64,000 bases of DNA from Nocardioides carbamazepini (lineage in GTDB: Bacteria; Actinomycetota; Actinomycetes; Propionibacteriales; Nocardioidaceae). The position numbers and the translations under genes are program-made. This document shows positions 9,101-15,641 of this stretch, in pieces. Location of the stretch: the NCBI RefSeq assembly GCF_024614185.1, contig NZ_JAHTLF010000016.1, positions 1,178,001 to 1,242,000 of the forward strand. The letters run 5' to 3'. The notes under the pieces are model-generated. The model was not told the DNA's origin. It did not search any database and was given only the letters and a program-made list of their open reading frames with translations. How positions within the stretch are numbered: the stretch's first letter is position 1; every line of letters begins with the position of its first letter.

Positions 9101-9361
9101 CTCCTCAAGATGCAGAAGACCGGCCTCGTTCAGGAAGGCGGCGGCGGGCGAACGTTCGTCACCAATCCAGCGGACCCCTCCGCATTCCCAGCCGGGAAGG
9201 GCGTGTTTGCGGAGTTCAATGTGCCCACGAACTCGCTCTTCCCAGCGGGCAAGCCCGAGTGGTCCGTCATCCCAGGACCCCACGTAGGCACCACTCGCTT
9301 TGGCCCACCGCCGATTCAGATGCCGCCGGCCACCTGCATCGTGGTGGTGTGTCGACGATGA
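5708..9361 (+). CDS. Truncated second Rhs/YD-repeat gene with TreTu-like ADP-ribosyltransferase tip
   Basis: A displaced Rhs copy of 1217 residues from the GTG at 5708; the open frame extends further upstream without a convincing start, so it may be silent. YD repeats fill about residues 1-915 and the core ends at YVNGNPVNMIDDDGH. The tip keeps the same pre-toxin hinge as the first gene (LLVPDPGQC, then GCPLEIVAALPLPTKAVKL). The last 100 residues (TRVGRWMGDDELLKMQKTGL, VFAEFNVP, PPPIQMPPAT) follow the pattern I know from TreTu, the Rhs toxin family reported to ADP-ribosylate elongation factor Tu. Arg of RVGRW and Glu of FAEFNVP are plausible NAD-site residues. This is a family assignment by pattern, not by search. 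The stop overlaps the next ATG (ATGA), where the cognate immunity gene lies. Confidence 0.78.
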   Translation: MTAISYDAANRPLDTLEGAQTRQADPALEHGPVAAPDPSGLANTRTRAFYNADGQIAAVLPPQAFTDAASVTAPNLNTAKRIDYDLDGNATRTYAPRYDATVTSLGGGDDGGLGTNQQTAQCPTGPVTDRIDGLAAYGASVGVCSTRATFDAVGQLARQYLPNSTGADNRYLEYTYTGDRLVAKVTGPDPTTTGSTGRVDAVTSTYDGVGRPTRTVNALGFGPRTAYTGDGLVRQSTGQGYTDPWDAGHTVSEVVAYRYDAGGNQVDVTNPEGDHTAQVWTTDGRLASITAPGPDTGQTAITRYTYDKVGNPIEVLNPKAEHNGGKPVVNRFTDDNLIVATHTPITNGSYRSVRYTYTRAGLKSVTQTARCSSGTVADCVPGNPEWHPGGALKVEYGPNGRVHHQIGREDGTSRAITSVYAQHGGVTQVTDPISDVTVGVGYYLDGRVRTVSESGAGAGGGNENTYAYDGAGQVTVRSDKTGASGPSGGVKKTTSYGYNQAGLVRAMSSEVLDAATSYTYDAASRLLEASTPSGGGSHVNQWAWHPNNALARAMSSEGTGGGTTVGDYRYRYDNNRSITKQDVTGLVGTYVSTYKYTPGRQLKEWTPGFGDVSKVVWDYDRNSNRTAETSTPSGGGAAGVTSWAYRMDNSIEFVDGPVAGTGDRRDYTYNDDGQLATDQCVSNEYDVFDRVKKVTVDNMGVCPGDVKTMSYTYDGLDRQRSITVVDPPNGGGDVDESGVTKNVYDGLTATVVGQADAVSGAIGKPEVLYQLDAAGDQVGFDQTGGGGGASAGRGFLDTDGHGNVTAVTTKPGTGSGVLGCGVVYTPYGNPYQPTTGTNANGVCKNGSQTTSTGNAVWYRGQVRDGSTGTYQLGVRTYDPDTGAFTTPDSYRVASPSTDLSVGTDPLTANTYAYVNGNPVNMIDDDGHRPACNGEDCSFDVDAKGHYTNIKAASPAPEVPEPRNATAAYTRDLTGQPPLPEDLMSAEGYADLQRRAYFNALLSQLDSRISDEADDPSWFDKVLDHEFTLPSLSCLFPRPGPNGRFLCNREGDKVTVEEVISTTARMLKTLLVPDPGQCVGGGASALGCPLEIVAALPLPTKAVKLGKLPDLVKAANGGDDLTRVGRWMGDDELLKMQKTGLVQEGGGGRTFVTNPADPSAFPAGKGVFAEFNVPTNSLFPAGKPEWSVIPGPHVGTTRFGPPPIQMPPATCIVVVCRR

Positions 9362-9654
9362 CCCACCTCACCCGCCTTGCCTCCTGGGTCGAAGCGAACC
9401 GGGACGTCCTAGAACAGAACGGCCAAGTCTCGTTCTCATACGGACCCGCTGGGACTGACAACCCTTCCGCGCACCTCCTGGTTGCGCTGTCAGATGACGC
9501 GGACGCCGAGTTGCTTCTCTGGGAGTCCGGTGATGCCGAGTTCAATCACGGCTCATTCGCGGCCTCGGAGTTCGAACACGTCGAGTTGCAAAACCCCGAT
9601 GAGCTTGTAGAGCTCCTCCGTCGTTTCCTCGATGTCGTGACCGGAGGATCATGA
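9358..9654 (+). CDS. TriTu-like immunity protein for the TreTu-like toxin
   Basis: A small 98-residue acidic protein that starts with an ATG overlapping the toxin stop codon. Its pattern is an N-terminal helix (LASWVEANRDVLEQNG), a central strand region with NPSAHLLVALS and LLLWESGDAEF, then a C-terminal helix (NPDELVELLRRFLDVV). This layout, with the NPS and W-x-SGE/D elements, is what I recall for TriTu, the immunity partner of TreTu toxins. The family match and the position reinforce each other. No signal peptide, so cytoplasmic. The predicted role is to block the ADP-ribosyltransferase. No other function is suggested by the sequence. Confidence 0.75.
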   Translation: MTHLTRLASWVEANRDVLEQNGQVSFSYGPAGTDNPSAHLLVALSDDADAELLLWESGDAEFNHGSFAASEFEHVELQNPDELVELLRRFLDVVTGGS

Positions 9655-9742
9655 TCCGGCGACTCGTCACCATCCTCACCGCGGCACCGCTGTCTGTTCT
9701 GGACCTAAGATCAAACATGAGTCACAAGTATGAGATGCCACG

Positions 9743-10282
9743 ATGACCGACGCTAACGATCCGCAGCGTCGGACGCGGCTTCACCAAGTCGCCGTGGAGG
9801 GCGATGTCTCGGAAGTCTCCGCGCTGGTTGCGGCAGGGGTGGACCTGGGCGCTGTGGACAAGTCCGGCGCCACGGCGCTCCACCTAGCTTGTCAGCAGGA
9901 CAATGTCGAAGTCGCCAGCGTCCTGCTCGAGGCAGGCGCTCCTGTCGATCCGCCTGATGCCTCTGGCAACACGCCCTTGTGGCGTGCGGCGTTCGGGTTT
10001 GGGGGCGGAGACCCTGCCCTGATTCGACTACTGCTTGCCGCCGGAGCAAACCCCGATGCGGAGAATGACTCGGGGCGTTCGCGAAGGACATGGCCCTTGC
10101 CTTCGACCGACCGGGCATCCGGACGGCTATCAATGGCGAGACAACGGCCACGACTCACGGTCGCGGCCGTGAGATGCACGCAGCCTGGAACTACGGCTCT
10201 GGCTTCCAGCGCGAGTTCCGGCTGCCAAGCGGCCGACGAGTTGACGGCATCAACCTCCAGACGCGCCAGATCGTCGAACTGA
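9743..10282 (+). pseudogene. Second ankyrin-repeat immunity gene, frameshifted near its 3' end
   Basis: Paralogue of the gene at 3707. Homology starts upstream of the ATG at 9710, so the last 11 toxin codons (NMSHKYEMPR and stop) were duplicated with it. The ankyrin repeats match closely over about 113 residues. Then one base is missing: GTTCGCGAAGG near 10078-10088 replaces GTTCGCCGAAGG of copy 1. The reading frame runs on to 10282 with an unrelated tail. In the uncorrected original frame the sequence would continue through MALAFDRPGIRT straight into the orphan toxin tip. It is a stored, damaged immunity cassette, and residual binding ability of the intact repeats cannot be excluded. Confidence 0.75.
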
Positions 10283-10410
10283 AGCCCTACAATCCTCGCG
10301 CGATTCGACTTGGGCAGCGGCAGCTCGATGACTACCTGAAAGAACTCAACGACGCCTATCCGGGAAGTACGCCTTGGACCGGCTCGATCCAGACTTACAC
10401 GAGGCCATGA
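10090..10410 (+). pseudogene. Orphan Rhs toxin tip, PD-(D/E)XK nuclease fold
   Basis: From about 10130 the ankyrin homology ends and a different domain begins: GREMHAAWNYGSGFQREF, then LPSGRRVDGIN and QIVELKPYNPRAIRLG. The Asp of RRVDG (codon 10243) and the E-x-K of VELKP (10276 and 10282) form a PD-(D/E)XK active site spaced as in restriction-endonuclease-fold toxins of Rhs/CDI systems. The domain ends at TGSIQTYTRP, and its stop overlaps the next ATG. There is no Rhs core in front, only the ankyrin remnant, so it is an orphan cassette that would need recombination with an Rhs core to be used. I cannot name the exact toxin family. Confidence 0.7.
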
Positions 10411-10865
10411 CCGTGAACACCATTCAGACCACGTTCGCCAACGCGATGAAGAGCCTCGGCTTGACCAAGAAGGGCGGCGCCTGGTATCTCCACAGCGATG
10501 ACACCGTCTTGGTGGTGGAGCTTCAGAAGTCAAATTTCGGTTTGACCTACTTCGTCAACGTCGCCGTGTGGCTACGTAGTCTCGGCGACAGTCATTTTCC
10601 GAAGGAGCATGCGTGCCACATTCGGACTCGGCTGGGCGAACTCGTCGCGGATCCTGAACGCATTGCTGAACTGCTCGACCTTGAGCGTTCGGTTGACGAC
10701 TTGCAGCGCGCCGACGAACTCGAGGCAGAACTCACGACAACGCTCCGTTGGGTCTTCGAGGCCACTGATTCACTTGGCGCCTTGAGTTCGAAGGCAGGCG
10801 ACAGGCTACGAGATCATTCGCTCGTGACCGGCGCCGCCCAACGACTCATCGCGGGCGAACCGTGA
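10407..10865 (+). CDS. DUF4304-type immunity protein
   Basis: A 152-residue protein. I chose the ATG at 10407 because it overlaps the stop of the orphan nuclease tip (ATGA), as in the other two modules; an in-frame codon at 10374 would lie inside the toxin. The pattern MKSLGLTKKGGAWYL, VVELQKSNFGLTYFVNV, HFPKEHACHIRTRLGEL is that of DUF4304 proteins, which are often found next to toxin genes. No membrane segment or signal peptide. The inferred role is cytoplasmic neutralisation of the PD-(D/E)XK toxin. It seems intact and could still protect against kin that carry the full toxin. Confidence 0.75.
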   Translation: MTVNTIQTTFANAMKSLGLTKKGGAWYLHSDDTVLVVELQKSNFGLTYFVNVAVWLRSLGDSHFPKEHACHIRTRLGELVADPERIAELLDLERSVDDLQRADELEAELTTTLRWVFEATDSLGALSSKAGDRLRDHSLVTGAAQRLIAGEP

Positions 10866-10936
10866 GAGGACGTACGACGGCCCGCCTCGGCCGCCTGAGC
10901 GGCCAAGGCGCAACTTGACGACCTGATCAGTTCCTG

Positions 10937-11140
10937 TCAGGCGAGGAACGTGGCAGTCGCGGAACCTACTTCATCCGCCCAATCCTCGGGGTGGGGGGAG
11001 ATCGCGGGCGAGAAGTGGTCGACGGCTTCGCGTTTGAGCCACAGCGCCGGGTTCTGGGGGTCCGCGTTCGCCGTCGAAGAGGAGCGAGTCAGCGCTGACG
11101 TTGAGCTCGAGGGCAAGGGCGCGGACGTCGAAGGATGAGC
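10937..11140 (-). pseudogene. Fragment of an XRE-family helix-turn-helix regulator
   Basis: On the minus strand two adjacent frames together give SFDVRALALELNVSADSLLF and then LKREAVDHFSP. This resembles the C-terminal half of small XRE regulators (LAxALxVSADxLLFD, then LxxExVxxFSP). A frame change lies near 11065, and the N-terminal recognition helices are missing upstream. Read as a decayed gene remnant bordering the toxin island. The stretch 10866-11376 holds no intact gene that I can support; besides this fragment it contains only the palindrome at 11307. Confidence 0.5.
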
Positions 11141-11306
11141 CCGTCGACGCACACTGGTGACAGTTTGACCTGTCCGTGCCGCTGACCCAGTGGGTCGAAG
11201 GACCGTCAGATGCTCTCTGGGCGCCACGCCGATCTCTATCGCCAAGTCAGGCGAAACCAGCCGCCATCGTCGACCTGGGCTGATCCGCGCCGGTCGTTTC
11301 CGGTGA

Positions 11307-11354
11307 CAACGTCATACGTTCCGTGGGCTCGAGCCCACGGAACGTATGACGTTG
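11307..11354. terminator. Perfect 48-bp palindrome, probable bidirectional terminator
   Basis: Two 24-base arms, 11307-11330 and 11331-11354, are exact reverse complements without any spacer; the centre is GGGCTCGAGCCC. It lies 22 bases beyond the stop of the minus-strand VOC gene and at the right border of the toxin island. There is no T-run, but many actinobacterial terminators lack one. A cruciform or protein-binding role is the alternative. Confidence 0.55.
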
Positions 11355-11376
11355 CGGCGTTTTCGGCGCCGGTCGC

Positions 11377-11778
11377 TCAGGCGGGCGGGGAGAAGATGCT
11401 GATCTGGTTGCCCGCCGGGTCGCGCAGGTAGGCGAACGCGGGCACACCCGGCCCCACGTCGAGGTGCCGGCTCACGACCGTGCCGCCCAGTTCCTCGGCC
11501 GCGTCGCACGTTGCCGCGACGTCGGCGACGAGCACGGAGAACACGGCGTGCCCCGGCGCCTGGCCGCCGGTGCCGAACAGCCCGCCCGTCGGGGCGGCGG
11601 CGCCCGGCGTCGTGACGAGGCGGTAGTCGAGCCCGCCCGCGACGGAGGCGTCGTCGGCGGTGAAGCTCCAGGAGAACAGGCCGCCGTAGAACCTCTCCGC
11701 GGCGTCGGGGTCGCCCGTCGCCACTTCGAACCAGGCGACGGCGCCGGGGGTGGGTGCGGATGCGGTGGACTCGGTCAT
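11377..11778 (-). CDS. VOC (glyoxalase/bleomycin-resistance fold) family protein
   Basis: A 133-residue single-module VOC protein: VAWFEVATGDPDAAERFY at the N-terminus, HAVFSVLVADVAATCDAAEE in the second half, and the closing DPAGNQISIF. These are typical beta-alpha-beta-beta-beta unit features with possible metal ligands. The start is the ATG at 11778, preceded by GGAGTG at a good distance. The substrate cannot be told. It follows the WYL regulator on the same strand after 62 bases, so the regulator and VOC gene probably form one unit, as often seen for this pair. The perfect palindrome at 11307 lies just past its stop. Confidence 0.8.
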   Translation of the reverse strand: MTESTASAPTPGAVAWFEVATGDPDAAERFYGGLFSWSFTADDASVAGGLDYRLVTTPGAAAPTGGLFGTGGQAPGHAVFSVLVADVAATCDAAEELGGTVVSRHLDVGPGVPAFAYLRDPAGNQISIFSPPA

Positions 11779-11840
11779 GACGGTCACTCCTTCGAGCTGC
11801 TGATGGGTCGTCACCACCGTCCCAGCGCCTCGCGACAGCC

Positions 11841-12587
11841 CTATGTCGGTGTTTCCGCGGCCATCGCGACATTCTTCTCCGGGTGCAGCGCCGCCTCCGG
11901 GCGGGCGATGAGCTGTCCGGGGATCTCGGGCTCGATCGGCCGGCGCGGGCCGCGGGGGAGCGCGGGGGTGCGCTCGGCGCTGGTGATCCGGTCCATCCGG
12001 AAGACCCGGTCGTCCTCGCGCAGCCGGCACCACGCGGTGAGATAGGAGCCGCGCGGTCCCACCACCACGTGCTGCGGCTCGACCTCGCGCTCGGAGATGA
12101 CATGGTCGATGTCGACGTACCCGATCCGGAGCACCTGGTTGCGGCGGACCGCCTGCCAGATGGTCTCGGCGACGTCGGCGTCGGGCGCGGCCCCGACCGG
12201 GACGACGAGGCGCACCTTGGCCGCGGCGGTGCGCGCCTCCTCGAGCGCGGCGGGCGGCATGGCGGCGACGATCTTCTGCAGCGCGGTGCGCGCGTCGCGT
12301 GCGAAGAGGACGTGGGCGCTGCTGCTCAGCGCCACCGCGACCGCCGTCGCCTCGCGGGGAGTGAAGTTGAGTGGCGGCAGCGTCATCGACGCGTCGAGGC
12401 TGTAGCCGCCGGTGCGGCCCTGCCGCGTGGCCAACGGGACGCCGGCCTGGCCGAGCGCGCTCAGGTCACGCTCGATCGTGCGCACGCTGACCTCGAAGTG
12501 GGCGGCGAGCTGGGGCGCCGTCCGGCCCCGGGGCCCGGCCGCGCGGAGCTCCTCCACGAGGGCGTAGAGGCGGTCGGTGCGGTTCAT
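11841..12587 (-). CDS. WYL-domain transcriptional regulator (YafY/DeoR-like)
   Basis: A 248-residue regulator. The N-terminal winged helix (APQLAAHFEVSVRTIERDL, then GGYSLDASMTLPPLNFTPRE) is the HTH_11 pattern found before WYL domains. The middle and C-terminal parts have the WYL region (VLRIGYVDID, VVGPRGSYLTAWCRLREDDR, FRMDRITSAE). Members bind DNA and sense small ligands or nucleic-acid-derived signals. It is divergent from the cox operon, so it could act on the 112-base region between them as well as on its own VOC neighbour; that is inference. ATG at 12587. Confidence 0.85.
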   Translation of the reverse strand: MNRTDRLYALVEELRAAGPRGRTAPQLAAHFEVSVRTIERDLSALGQAGVPLATRQGRTGGYSLDASMTLPPLNFTPREATAVAVALSSSAHVLFARDARTALQKIVAAMPPAALEEARTAAAKVRLVVPVGAAPDADVAETIWQAVRRNQVLRIGYVDIDHVISEREVEPQHVVVGPRGSYLTAWCRLREDDRVFRMDRITSAERTPALPRGPRRPIEPEIPGQLIARPEAALHPEKNVAMAAETPT

Positions 12588-12656
12588 GTCCGCAGGCTAG
12601 GCGCCACCGGCGACACCCATCCGAGCGCGCCAACCCCGCACCAACCACTCCTCCCT

Positions 12657-12687
12657 AGCGTGAGCCGGGTCACAGGTCCCTCACGCT
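12657..12687. promoter_or_regulatory. Inverted repeat in the cox/WYL divergent region, candidate operator
   Basis: AGCGTGAG (12657-12664) and CTCACGCT (12680-12687) are exact inverted copies, 15 bases apart, directly upstream of the coxS ribosome-binding site (AAGGGAGA) and start. The position suits a repressor or activator site or a leader hairpin for the cox operon. The protein that binds it is unknown; the divergently encoded WYL regulator is a candidate. Confidence 0.4.
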
Positions 12688-12699
12688 CAAGGGAGAGTC

Positions 12700-13188
12700 A
12701 TGACCCGGATCAACCTCACCGTCGACGGCCAGCGGGTCGCCGACGACGTCGAACCCCGGATGCTGCTCGTGCAGTACCTCCGGGAGAAGCTCGGCAAGAC
12801 CGGCACCGTCGTCGGTTGCGACACCAGCAACTGCGGCGCGTGCACCGTCCACCTCGACGGCAGGAGCGTGAAGTCCTGCAACGTGCTGGCCGTCCAGGCC
12901 GACGGGGGTGAGGTCACCACCATCGAGGGGCTGGCCGGTGAGGACGGTCAGCTCCACCCCGTGCAGGAGGCCTTCCGCGAGTGCCACGGCCTGCAGTGCG
13001 GCTACTGCACGCCCGGCATGATCATGCAGACCGTCGACCTGCTGGCCGAGAACCCCAGCCCCTCCGAGGAGGCGATCCGGCTCGGCCTCGAGGGCAACCT
13101 GTGCCGCTGCACGGGCTACCACAACATCGTCCGCGCGGTGCAGCACGCGGCCGGTACGACGGGCGCGGCCGAGGGAGCGTCGGCATGA
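12700..13188 (+). CDS. coxS: Molybdenum hydroxylase 2Fe-2S subunit (CoxS-like)
   Basis: A 162-residue small subunit with two [2Fe-2S] domains. The plant-type ferredoxin cluster ligands are in GCDTSNCGACTVHL and the following KSCN. The C-terminal cluster ligands are in GLQCGYCTPGMIM and GNLCRCTGYHNIV. It passes electrons from the molybdenum site to the FAD subunit. Length is normal for CoxS/XdhC-like subunits. First gene of coxS-coxL-coxM-coxG, whose members overlap or nearly touch. The ATG at 12700 follows AAGGGAGA. Confidence 0.92.
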   Translation: MTRINLTVDGQRVADDVEPRMLLVQYLREKLGKTGTVVGCDTSNCGACTVHLDGRSVKSCNVLAVQADGGEVTTIEGLAGEDGQLHPVQEAFRECHGLQCGYCTPGMIMQTVDLLAENPSPSEEAIRLGLEGNLCRCTGYHNIVRAVQHAAGTTGAAEGASA

Positions 13189-15641
13189 CCGCCACCCAGG
13201 AGCCCACCGCGCGGGCGGAGATCGGCCGCGACCGCAGGCGCAAGGAGGACCAGCGCCTCATCACCGGCCGCACCCGCTGGACGGACAACATCACGCTGCC
13301 CGGCATGCTGCACCTGGCGATGGTGCGCAGCCCCTTCCCGCACGCGCGGATCACCGGCATCGAGACCGAGGCGGCGAAGCAGAGCCCCAACGTGGTCGCC
13401 GTGCTCACCGGCGCCGACCTCGGCGAGGCCCAGGGCGCCTGCATCAACGCCTGGCCGGTCGTCCCCGACCAGGTCACGCCCGCCCACGTGCCGATGCCGA
13501 GCGACCGGGTCGCCTTCGCGGGCGAGACGGTGGCCGTCGTGGTCGCCCGCAGCGCCGCCGAGGCCCGTGACGCCGCCGAGCTGGTCGAGGTGGACTACGA
13601 GGAGCTGCCGGCCGCGCTCGAGCTCAAGGAGTCGGCCGAGGCCCACGCCAACGGCGGGGCGCTCGCGCACCCCGACCTCGGCACCAACGTCAGCGCCGTG
13701 TGGCGCTTCGACTCGGCCGAGGCCGGCACGGGCGGCGACGTCGAGGCCGCGATCGCCGAGGCTCGCGAGAACGGCATCGTGATCGAGCGGGAGTACCGCC
13801 AGCAGCGGCTGATCCCCGCGTTCATGGAGCCGCGCAGCACCGTGGTCGACCCGACCGGCGAGCAGATCACCGTGTGGTCGGCGACCCAGGTGCCGCACAT
13901 CCTGCGCTTCGCGATGGCTGCCACGACCGGCGTACCGGAGTCGAAGATCCGGGTGATCGCCCCCGACGTGGGCGGCGGCTTCGGTGGCAAGCTGCAGCAG
14001 ACGCCGGAGGAGATGATCACCTTCGCGGTGGCGCGCCGGCTCGGCAAGCCGGTGAAGTACACCGAGACCCGCAGCGAGTCCCTCCTCGCCGCCCATCACG
14101 GTCGCGACCAGTGGCAGCGGCTCACGCTCGCCGCCACCAAGGACGGCCACGTCACCGGCCTCAAGGTCGACCTGCTGGCCGACCTCGGCGCCTATGTCGC
14201 GATCGTCGGCGGCGGCGTCCCGGTCCTCGGCGCCTTCATGTTCAACGCGATCTACAAGTTCCCCGCCTACCAGTTCCAGACCACGAACGTCCTGACCAAC
14301 AAGACCTGGACCGACGCCTATCGCGGCGCCGGCCGGCCGGAGGCGACCTTCGCCATCGAGCGGCTGATGGACGAGCTCGCGGCCGAGCTCGGCAAGGACC
14401 CGCTCGAGGTCCGGGAGATGAACTGGATCAAGCACGAGGAGTTCCCGTTCACCACGGTGGCCGGTCTCGAGTACGACTCCGGCAACTACGAGGCCGCCAC
14501 CGCGCGCGCCAAGGAGATGTTCGGGTACGACGCCCTGCGCGCCGAGCAGGCCGAGCGCCGGTCCCGCGGCGACAAGGTCCAGCTCGGCATCGGTGTCTCG
14601 ACCTTCACCGAGATGTGCGGCCTCGCGCCCTCCCGGGTGCTCGGCTCGCTCAACTACGGCGCGGGCGGCTGGGAGCACGCCGAGGTGCGGATGCTCGCGA
14701 CGGGCAAGGTCGAGGTCGTCACCGGCGCCTCGGCCCACGGACAGGGGCATGAGACGGCGTTCAGCCAGATCGTGGCCGACCGCCTCGGCGTCCCCTTCGA
14801 GGACATCGAGGTCCTGCACGGCGACACGCAGATCTCCCACAAGGGCCTGGACACCTACGGGTCCCGCAGCCTCGTCGTCGGCGGCGAGGCCCTGGTGCGG
14901 GCGGCCGACAAGGTGATCGAGAAGGCCCGGCCGATCGCGGCCCACCTGCTCGAGGCCTCGGTCGACGACCTCGAGTTCAGCGCGGGCCGGTTCGCCGTCA
15001 AGGGGACCGACCAGGGCATGGCGATCACCGAGATCGCGACCGCCGTCTTCGCCGCCCACAACCTGCCGGACGGGCTGGAGCCGTCGATCGACTCCGAGGC
15101 GACGTTCGACCCGGTGAACTTCAACTACCCGCACGGGACGCACCTGTGCGCGGTGGAGGTCGACACCGAGACCGGTCAGGTGAGGCTGCGCAGCTACGCC
15201 TGCTGCGACGACATCGGCAACGTGATCAACCCGCTCATCGTCGCCGGTCAGGTCCATGGCGGCCTGGTGCAGGGGATCGCGCAGGCACTGTGGGAGGAGG
15301 CGGTCTACGACGACAACGGCACGCTCGTCACCGGGTCGTTCGTCGACTACCTGCTGCCCACGGCGGCCGACACGATCAGCTTCGACCTCGACCACACCAC
15401 CTCGCCGGCGACGACCAACTCGCTCGGCACCAAGGGGGTCGGCGAGGCCGGCACCATCGCCTCGACCCCGGCGGTGGTGAACGCGGTCGTCGACGCGCTG
15501 CGTCCGTACGGCGTCCACGACGTCGCCATGCCGTGCACCCCGGAACGGGTCTGGCGGGCGATCAACAGCGGCGGGTCCGGTGGCGAGACCACCGAGGCCG
15601 CCGCCCCCCACTTCGACGAGTCGGAAGGAGCAGCCCAGTGA
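13185..15641 (+). CDS. coxL: Molybdenum hydroxylase large subunit, form II CoxL type
   Basis: An 818-residue catalytic subunit of the xanthine oxidase/CO dehydrogenase family, which binds the Mo-pterin cofactor. The start is the ATG at 13185 overlapping the coxS stop. Family motifs include GRTRWTDNITLPGMLHLAM, PDVGGGFGGKLQ, TDAYRGAGRPEATFAIE, GQGHETAFSQ and KGVGEAGTI near the end. The active-site loop is AYRGAGR, which marks form II; true CO dehydrogenases of form I have AYxCSFR with the Cu-binding Cys, absent here. CO oxidation is therefore unproven, and another aldehyde or N-heterocycle substrate is possible. The protein is full length. Confidence 0.92.
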   Translation: MTATQEPTARAEIGRDRRRKEDQRLITGRTRWTDNITLPGMLHLAMVRSPFPHARITGIETEAAKQSPNVVAVLTGADLGEAQGACINAWPVVPDQVTPAHVPMPSDRVAFAGETVAVVVARSAAEARDAAELVEVDYEELPAALELKESAEAHANGGALAHPDLGTNVSAVWRFDSAEAGTGGDVEAAIAEARENGIVIEREYRQQRLIPAFMEPRSTVVDPTGEQITVWSATQVPHILRFAMAATTGVPESKIRVIAPDVGGGFGGKLQQTPEEMITFAVARRLGKPVKYTETRSESLLAAHHGRDQWQRLTLAATKDGHVTGLKVDLLADLGAYVAIVGGGVPVLGAFMFNAIYKFPAYQFQTTNVLTNKTWTDAYRGAGRPEATFAIERLMDELAAELGKDPLEVREMNWIKHEEFPFTTVAGLEYDSGNYEAATARAKEMFGYDALRAEQAERRSRGDKVQLGIGVSTFTEMCGLAPSRVLGSLNYGAGGWEHAEVRMLATGKVEVVTGASAHGQGHETAFSQIVADRLGVPFEDIEVLHGDTQISHKGLDTYGSRSLVVGGEALVRAADKVIEKARPIAAHLLEASVDDLEFSAGRFAVKGTDQGMAITEIATAVFAAHNLPDGLEPSIDSEATFDPVNFNYPHGTHLCAVEVDTETGQVRLRSYACCDDIGNVINPLIVAGQVHGGLVQGIAQALWEEAVYDDNGTLVTGSFVDYLLPTAADTISFDLDHTTSPATTNSLGTKGVGEAGTIASTPAVVNAVVDALRPYGVHDVAMPCTPERVWRAINSGGSGGETTEAAAPHFDESEGAAQ

